Source: Salinisphaera sp963835375 (GTDB lineage Bacteria > Pseudomonadota > Gammaproteobacteria > Nevskiales > Salinisphaeraceae). Taken from it: a stretch of 64,000 nt of DNA. The notes below the pieces were generated by a model, which did not search any database, was not told where the DNA came from, and was given only the letters and a program-made list of their open reading frames with translations. The stretch covers positions 310,001 through 374,000 of the forward strand of contig CAWIGB010000038.1 in NCBI GenBank assembly GCA_963835375.1, given 5' to 3'. Numbering within the stretch: position 1 is the first letter of the stretch; every line of letters starts with the position of its first letter. The translations under genes were made by a program, and so were the position numbers. Positions 59,269-64,000 of this stretch are shown piece after piece.

Positions 59269-60999
59269 CTATTCCACGGTCACGCGGTTGAGTTCGGCGA
59301 GGCTGATGAGTCCTTGGCGCACCTTGTTGAGGCCGGCCTGGCGCAGATTGAGCACGCCTTCCGACTCGGCCTGTTTCTCGATGTCGTCGGCGTTGCCCCC
59401 CGACATGATGATCTGGCCGATGGCGTCCGTCACCGGCATCACCTGATAGATGCCCACGCGTCCGCGATAGCCGTTGGTGCAATGATCGCACCCCTTGAGA
59501 TTGCCTTCGTAGATCGTGAGCTGCTCGATTTCCTCAGCCGAGAAACCTTCCTCGACCAACGCATCGCGCGGGATCTCTGCCGCGGTCTTGCACTGCGGGC
59601 ACAGCCGGCGCGCGAGGCGCTGGGCGATGATGAGAGTGACCGACGCCGCGATATTGTAGGCTGGCACGCCCATGTTGATCAGCCGGGTGAGGGTCTGCGG
59701 CGCATCGTTGGTGTGTACCGTGGACAGCACCATGTGCCCGGTTTGCGCTGCCTTGATCGCGATTTCTGCGGTCTCCAGGTCGCGGATCTCACCGACCATG
59801 ATGACGTCCGGATCCTGGCGCAGGAATGCCCGGAGGCAGGCGGCAAACGTCAGCCCGACGCGCGGTTGCACGTTAACCTGATTCACGCCCGGCAGGTTGA
59901 TTTCCGCCGGATCCTCGGCAGTGGAAATGTTGCGATCGGCCGTGTTGAGAATATTGAGCGCGGTATACAGCGATACCGTCTTGCCGCTGCCGGTGGGGCC
60001 GGTGACCAGCACCATGCCGTAAGGCTTGTGAATGGTCGATTCGAAGATCTCGCGCTGGTGGTCCTCGTAGCCGAGTGCCTCGATGCCCATCTGGGCACTG
60101 GCTGGATCGAGGATACGCAGCACGATTTTCTCGCCGTGCAGGGTCGGGCAGGTCGAGACGCGAAAATCGATGGCGCGGTTCTTCGACAGATTGAGCTTGA
60201 TGCGCCCGTCCTGCGGGATGCGCCGTTCGGCGAGATCCAGGCGCGCCATCACCTTCAGGCGCGCCGACAGGCGCATGCCGATGGCCGCCGGCGGCGAGGC
60301 CACTTCACGCAGCACGCCGTCCTGACGCTGACGCACCCGATAGCGTTGTTCGTAGGGCTCGAAATGGATGTCCGATGCGCCACGGTTGATTGCATCGAGC
60401 AGCACCTTGTTGACGAAGCGCACGACCGGTGCGTCGTCGGCATCTGCTTTGAGCGCATCGGAACTGCCGCCGTCACCGCTGTCCTGCTCGACCGCGAGCT
60501 TGTCGAGCGCGACGTCGTCCAGGCCTGCCATCGCGCTGTCGAGCGCGTTGAAATTGGATTCGATGGCACGCTCGAGTTTGTCCTGCTCGACCAGTACGGC
60601 CTCGATCTGCTGGCCGGTGTTGAACCGAAATTCATCAAGCGCCTGCAGGTTCGTGGGATCGGCGACGGCGATATACAGCGTCCGTGCGCGCCGGAAGATC
60701 GGCAGGGCGCCGTGCTTGCGGATCAGACTCTCGGGGGCGGCGTCGATCGGGGCGTGGTCGAGATTCACCGCGCGCAAGTCCAGCAGCGGCATGGAGAAGG
60801 CACGTGCCAGCGCGCGCGCCAGGACTGCTGCGCTCAGCGCGCGGGTCGCGACTGCGCGCGCGACGAACGATTCCTCGTTGTGCTGCGCCTCCGTCTGGAT
60901 ACGAAGCGCGTCCTCGTACTCGATGAGGCCGTCTTCGACGAGTCGTCGAGCCAGGCCCCTGAGGGCCGTCTGTCGCGTCGGGCGTTGGGCTGTCGGCAT
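59269..60999 (-). CDS. pilB: Type IV pilus assembly ATPase PilB / GspE-family ATPase
   Basis: This intact 576-residue secretion ATPase has an N-terminal MshEN-like domain ('AFSMPLLDLRAVNLDHAPID'), a linker, the first N2 segment 'APVVRFVNKVLLDAINRGAS', Walker A 'MVLVTGPTGSGKTVSLYTAL', the Asp box 'INLPGVNQVNVQPRVGLTFA', Walker B 'QDPDVIMVGEIRDLETAEIA' and the His box 'GHMVLSTVHTNDAPQTLTRL'. A tetracysteine zinc motif (RLCPQC...KGCDHC) is typical of PilB. The start is ATG 60999; a GTG 18 bases upstream is less likely. pilC and pilD are not adjacent on either side, so PilB rather than GspE is inferred from sequence style only. Confidence 0.85.
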   Translation of the reverse strand: MPTAQRPTRQTALRGLARRLVEDGLIEYEDALRIQTEAQHNEESFVARAVATRALSAAVLARALARAFSMPLLDLRAVNLDHAPIDAAPESLIRKHGALPIFRRARTLYIAVADPTNLQALDEFRFNTGQQIEAVLVEQDKLERAIESNFNALDSAMAGLDDVALDKLAVEQDSGDGGSSDALKADADDAPVVRFVNKVLLDAINRGASDIHFEPYEQRYRVRQRQDGVLREVASPPAAIGMRLSARLKVMARLDLAERRIPQDGRIKLNLSKNRAIDFRVSTCPTLHGEKIVLRILDPASAQMGIEALGYEDHQREIFESTIHKPYGMVLVTGPTGSGKTVSLYTALNILNTADRNISTAEDPAEINLPGVNQVNVQPRVGLTFAACLRAFLRQDPDVIMVGEIRDLETAEIAIKAAQTGHMVLSTVHTNDAPQTLTRLINMGVPAYNIAASVTLIIAQRLARRLCPQCKTAAEIPRDALVEEGFSAEEIEQLTIYEGNLKGCDHCTNGYRGRVGIYQVMPVTDAIGQIIMSGGNADDIEKQAESEGVLNLRQAGLNKVRQGLISLAELNRVTVE

Positions 61000-61148
61000 A
61001 GTTGCGCCGCGTACCAATCCTGCCGAGTCGTGCGCCTCGGCCGCGGGTACGTCACATCACACATATGGAGCGTTGGCTCGATTGTAGGCGGTTTCCTCGC
61101 CTGGTGCCATGAACTATGGTCGTCGGGTCATCCATGTAGAGAACCCAA

Positions 61149-61598
61149 GTGAAGACGATCTTCGAAGCGCTGCGTGAGAGCCACGACAAGCAACGCCGGC
61201 TGCTGGCCGCGCTGTGCGAAACCCATGGCGATTCGGACAAGCGGGAAGGCCTGTTCGCCGCGGTCAAGGCCGAGCTGGTGCATCATGAGAACGCGGAAGA
61301 GCGGTACTTCTATAACCCGCTGATGGAGCACGATATGACGCAGGAGACGGCGCGTCACAGCGTGGCCGAGCACCACGAGATCGACGAACTCGTCGAGCAG
61401 ATGGAATCCACGGATTACAGCTCGCCGGCGTGGCTGGCGTCGGCCAGGAAGCTCGAGCATCTCGTGACGCATCATCTGGACGAGGAGGAACAGGAGGTCT
61501 TCCAGGTCGCGGGGCGTGTGTTGCGCGACGACGAGAAGACGAAGCTCGCGCGTGACTACGATCAGATGATGGAAGAGCAGGCCGACGGTTCACCCTGA
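61149..61598 (+). CDS. Hemerythrin-like (HHE) domain protein
   Basis: This intact 149-residue four-helix protein starts at GTG 61149. Metal-ligand-type residues appear in order: 'ALRESHDKQRRLLAAL', 'VHHENAEERYFYNPLM', 'AEHHEIDELVEQM', and 'LVTHHLDEEEQEVFQVA', as in HHE diiron proteins. Relatives bind oxygen, nitric oxide or iron, or repair Fe-S centres; the precise role is unclear. It is divergent from pilB with a 149-base gap and is followed by tRNA-Pro on the other strand. Confidence 0.85.
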   Translation: MKTIFEALRESHDKQRRLLAALCETHGDSDKREGLFAAVKAELVHHENAEERYFYNPLMEHDMTQETARHSVAEHHEIDELVEQMESTDYSSPAWLASARKLEHLVTHHLDEEEQEVFQVAGRVLRDDEKTKLARDYDQMMEEQADGSP

Positions 61599-61739
61599 GC
61601 CATCGGCGGGCGCGACGTCAGCCGTGGCGTCGTCGCCTCTTGCCGAGGGCCCTCGGGCCGGGGCCGTCAGGTCCCGGCTCGCCCGCAATGATGCTGATCA
61701 CCGGTCGATGGTCTGCGTATCAGGCGGGGGAGAAAAAGA

Positions 61740-61816
61740 TGGTCGGAGTAGCAGGATTTGAACCTACGACCTCCACCTCCCGAAGGTGGCGCTCTACCAA
61801 GCTGAGCTATACTCCG
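61740..61816 (-). tRNA. tRNA-Pro (anticodon CGG), CCA encoded
   Basis: On the minus strand the acceptor stem CGGAGTA/TACTCCG closes a 77-base cloverleaf: D-arm GCTC...GAGC, anticodon stem CCACC/GGTGG around loop TTCGGGA with anticodon CGG, and T-arm GTAGG-TTCAAAT-CCTGC. The first base C pairs with G72 and the discriminator is A followed by genomic CCA. It reads CCG codons, fitting high-G+C usage. Confidence 0.95.
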
Positions 61817-61823
61817 ATGTTCG

Positions 61824-62792
61824 TCAGGATCGACGCTGAACCGAAAACTGGGCCAGCGAAATCAAGGCGTCCTTGAACTGCGTCGACTCGAACGGGGCCA
61901 AGCAATCGATGGCTGCGTTGGCCGCCTCGTCGGCGCGGCCGAAAGTGTATGTCATCGCATCCGTGGATTCAATCGCTTTTTTAATAGAATCCAGTGCGCC
62001 CAGATCGGCGTCCCGAATCGCCTGGCGCAGCGGGGCGGCGTCGGCCTCCGGGGTGCGCGCCAGAGCGCAGATCAAGGGTAGCGTCGTCTTGCCTTCGGAC
62101 AGATCGTCGCCGAGATTCTTGCCGTAGCTATCGTCGCCGTGTCCGTAGTCGAGTGCGTCGTCGACCACTTGAAACGCGATCCCGAGGTGGCGCCCGAAGT
62201 CCGCCATCGCCGCGCATTCATCCGGCGTGCGGCCGGCGAGCAGCGCGCCGAGCCGGCAACCCGCCGCGAACAGGCTAGCGGTCTTGCGATCCACGACCTC
62301 CAGATAATTCGCCTCGGTCAGGTTCGGGTCGTGCGCATGCATCAGCTGCATGACTTCGCCTTCGGCGATGCGATTGGTGGCGTCGGCCAGTACCTTCATC
62401 ACCTCCGACGAGTCGAGTTCCACCATCAACTGGAACGCGCGCGAGTAGAGGAAGTCGCCGGTCAGCACGCTGGCATCGTTGCCCCACACGCTGTTGGCGG
62501 TTTCGCGTCCGCGGCGCAACGTCGACTCGTCGACCACGTCGTCGTGCAATAGTGTGGCGGTGTGGATGAACTCGATGATCACCGCCAGCAGATGATGCGC
62601 GCTGCCTTCATACCCGGCGGCGCGCGCGGCGAGTACGACGAGCGCAGGGCGGATGCGCTTGCCGCCGCTTGCAATAATGTATTCGCCCAGCGTATTGATG
62701 AGGACGACGTCGGAGCTCAGCCGTTTACGGATCAGCGCGTCGACCGCGCGCATGTCATCTTCGACCGGCTGAAACAGCGGCTGGATATTCAT
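61824..62792 (-). CDS. ispB: Octaprenyl diphosphate synthase
   Basis: This intact 322-residue trans-prenyltransferase makes the ubiquinone side chain. The first aspartate-rich motif is 'TATLLHDDVVDESTLRRG', the second 'GDDLSEGKTTLPLI', with 'ASGGKRIRPALVVLAAR' at the isopentenyl diphosphate site. It diverges from rplU-rpmA-obgE, the standard ispB/rplU arrangement, and lies eight bases from the tRNA-Pro gene. Confidence 0.94.
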   Translation of the reverse strand: MNIQPLFQPVEDDMRAVDALIRKRLSSDVVLINTLGEYIIASGGKRIRPALVVLAARAAGYEGSAHHLLAVIIEFIHTATLLHDDVVDESTLRRGRETANSVWGNDASVLTGDFLYSRAFQLMVELDSSEVMKVLADATNRIAEGEVMQLMHAHDPNLTEANYLEVVDRKTASLFAAGCRLGALLAGRTPDECAAMADFGRHLGIAFQVVDDALDYGHGDDSYGKNLGDDLSEGKTTLPLICALARTPEADAAPLRQAIRDADLGALDSIKKAIESTDAMTYTFGRADEAANAAIDCLAPFESTQFKDALISLAQFSVQRRS

Positions 62793-62953
62793 CTGTCCGG
62801 GATCGCAAAAACAGCGGCAAACTTAGGGCTGCGGCCGCTGTCTGTCAAGAAAACCGCTGGTGAACGCAGGCGTTGACCAGCGCCGCGCAACGCCGTATCA
62901 TTCGCGCTCTTTGAACGGGCCGAACACGCCCGCAACCTGCGTTTGGAGTGGAC

Positions 62954-63268
62954 ATGCACGCGGTAATCCGTACCGGCGGTAAACAGTACAGAGTCGCCGA
63001 AGGCGATGTGTTGCGCGTCGAGAAGCTCGATGCCGAGGCTGGCAGCACGATCGAACTGGCCGATGTGTTGCTGATCTCCGATGGCGAAAACGTTCAGGTC
63101 GGCACTCCGGTGCTGGACGGCAAGGCGATCTCCGCCGACGTGCAGAGCCACGGCCGCGCCGACAAGGTGGAAGTGATCAAGTTCAAGCGTCGCAAGAAGT
63201 ATCGCCGCACGCATGGTCACCGCCAGCACTACACGCAGCTCAAGATCACGTCTATTCCGGGCGCCTGA
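62954..63268 (+). CDS. rplU: 50S ribosomal protein L21
   Basis: This intact 104-residue protein has the start 'MHAVIRTGGKQYRVAEGDVL' and the C-terminal signature 'FKRRKKYRRTHGHRQHYTQL'. The ATG at 62954 is preceded by GGAG (62945-62948); an in-frame GTG at 62948 lies within that ribosome-binding site and is rejected. It leads the rplU-rpmA unit. Confidence 0.97.
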   Translation: MHAVIRTGGKQYRVAEGDVLRVEKLDAEAGSTIELADVLLISDGENVQVGTPVLDGKAISADVQSHGRADKVEVIKFKRRKKYRRTHGHRQHYTQLKITSIPGA

Positions 63269-63309
63269 GCGCTTCGGTACCGGCACCCTCGAACGGGAGG
63301 AACTAGCTC

Positions 63310-63573
63310 ATGGCACATAAAAAGGCAGGCGGTAGTACCCGCAACGGTCGCGATTCCGAATCGAAACGCCTCGGCGTCAAGAAGTTTGGCGGTCAGCAGG
63401 TCAAGGCCGGCAACATCATCGTTCGCCAGCGTGGCAGCAGTTTTCACGCCGGCTCGAATGTGGGCACCGGCAAGGACTACACGCTGTATGCCAGCGTTGA
63501 CGGCACCGTGGACTTCTCCGTGAAGGGCCCGCGCAATCGTAAGTTCATTTCGGTGGTTCCGGCCGCTGATTGA
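63310..63573 (+). CDS. rpmA: 50S ribosomal protein L27
   Basis: This intact 87-residue protein starts 'MAHKKAGGSTRNGRDSESKR' and has the conserved 'GNIIVRQRGSSFHAGSNVG'. The N-terminus reaches the peptidyl-transferase centre; no N-terminal cleavage extension is present, as expected outside Firmicutes. GGGAGG (63295-63300) serves as ribosome-binding site. Confidence 0.97.
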   Translation: MAHKKAGGSTRNGRDSESKRLGVKKFGGQQVKAGNIIVRQRGSSFHAGSNVGTGKDYTLYASVDGTVDFSVKGPRNRKFISVVPAAD

Positions 63574-63598
63574 CACGCGATCGGCGCTCGATCGCGAA

Positions 63599-63623
63599 AG
63601 CCTCGCTTCGGCGGGGCTTTTTT
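63599..63623 (+). terminator. Rho-independent terminator after rpmA
   Basis: AGCCTCGC-TTCG-GCGGGGCT forms an eight-pair stem with one T-G pair and a stable TTCG tetraloop, followed by six T. It separates rplU-rpmA from obgE. Confidence 0.88.
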
Positions 63624-63681
63624 ATGCTTGCTCGTGCTGTTGTGATAAGCCGGTCATCATCCCGCGCTGAGGGCGGATCGC

Positions 63682-64000
63682 ATGAAATTCGTTGATGAAG
63701 CCAATCTGAGGGTCGAAGCCGGTGACGGCGGCCATGGCTGTCTGAGCTTTCGGCGCGAGAAATACGTGCCGCACGGGGGGCCGGACGGCGGCGATGGCGG
63801 CGACGGCGGCAGCGTTTATCTGATCGCCGATCACAATCTGAACACGCTGTACGATTATCGAATCAACCGCGTGTTCAAGGCCGAACGGGGCGGCAACGGT
63901 GCGGGCAAGAATCGTACTGGCGCGAAGGGCGAGACGCGCTATCTGCCCGTGCCCGTCGGGACGCTCTGCTATTCGCGCGAGACCGGGGAGCTGATCGGCG
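63682..64000 (+). CDS. obgE: GTPase ObgE/CgtA, 3'-truncated by window end
   Basis: Only the first 106 codons are present, all from the Obg-specific glycine-rich N-domain: 'MKFVDEANLRVEAGDGGHGC', 'SFRREKYVPHGGPDGGDGGD', 'VFKAERGGNGAGKNRTG'. The GTPase domain lies beyond the window. Obg binds 50S subunits and links growth to stress signals. The order rplU-rpmA-obgE is standard. ATG 63682 follows a GAGGG-type site (63669-63673). Confidence 0.95.
   Translation, partial: MKFVDEANLRVEAGDGGHGCLSFRREKYVPHGGPDGGDGGDGGSVYLIADHNLNTLYDYRINRVFKAERGGNGAGKNRTGAKGETRYLPVPVGTLCYSRETGELIG

Overview
The window reads as a chromosomal segment of a high-G+C gammaproteobacterium. Several gene orders are typical of that class: prfB-lysS, rpoE-rseA-rseB-mucD-lepA-lepB-DUF4845-rnc-era-recO-pdxJ, cysM-...-rlmD, lolC-lolD-comEC-msbA-lpxK-kdsB, rne/rluC, and maf-yceD-rpmF-plsX. 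Protein style, with DUF6231, an S-methyl-5'-thioinosine phosphorylase beside HGPRT and a single Lol permease, fits a Salinisphaera/Nevskiales-like lineage, but this is inference from memory and not a search result. I see no prophage, insertion sequence, CRISPR array or rRNA operon.

Layout. 1-2.8 kb: an accessory-looking group (VWA-type metallopeptidase, an unrecognised ~150-residue ORF, ADP-ribosylglycohydrolase, dual-specificity phosphatase). 2.9-8.6 kb: gluQ, DUF6231, OmpA-family porin, and prfB (with its programmed +1 frameshift) plus lysS. 8.6-15.5 kb: ygfZ, an SdhAF4-like factor, sdhCDAB, sdhE, ygfX and an alpha/beta hydrolase. 15.6-26.2 kb: the sigma-E envelope-stress operon, then lepA, lepB, rnc, era, recO, pdxJ. 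26.2-33.2 kb: cysM, a degenerate PolB-exonuclease-like gene, rlmD, CYTH protein, nagZ, MscS channel, hpt and mtiP. 33.3-39.2 kb (minus strand): mfd, the agmatine pathway aguA/aguB and a small secreted protein. 39.3-47.9 kb: lipoprotein release, competence channel, lipid A flippase, lpxK, kdsB and a tyrosine phosphatase. 47.9-59.2 kb: rne, rluC, HAD phosphatase, maf, yceD, rpmF, plsX, clpS, clpA. 59.3-64 kb: pilB, hemerythrin-like protein, tRNA-Pro(CGG), ispB, rplU, rpmA and the start of obgE.

A dominant property of this sequence is single-base frameshifts. More than 40 reading-frame breaks occur between position 1 and about 43.5 kb, including in genes expected to be essential (lysS, rnc, lepB, rpoE) or central to metabolism (sdhA). 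None is seen in the last ~20 kb. Most that I resolved by hand are +1 insertions, often of G in a GG/GGG run, with a few single-base deletions. This looks more like uneven sequencing or assembly quality than biology. The exception is prfB, whose in-frame TGA is the genuine programmed site. Gene boundaries below are for the reconstructed full-length genes, and each entry states where the frame breaks.

Functionally the window is mostly housekeeping: respiratory complex II with two assembly factors, sigma-E control with its periplasmic protease, lipoprotein and LPS biogenesis, RNA decay and processing, proteolysis (ClpSA), purine/methylthio salvage and polyamine synthesis. The least explained pieces are the ORF at 952-1422 within the ADP-ribose/phosphatase group, the PolB-exonuclease-like protein lacking visible catalytic acids at 27134-27781, and a lipoprotein form of the DegP-like protease.
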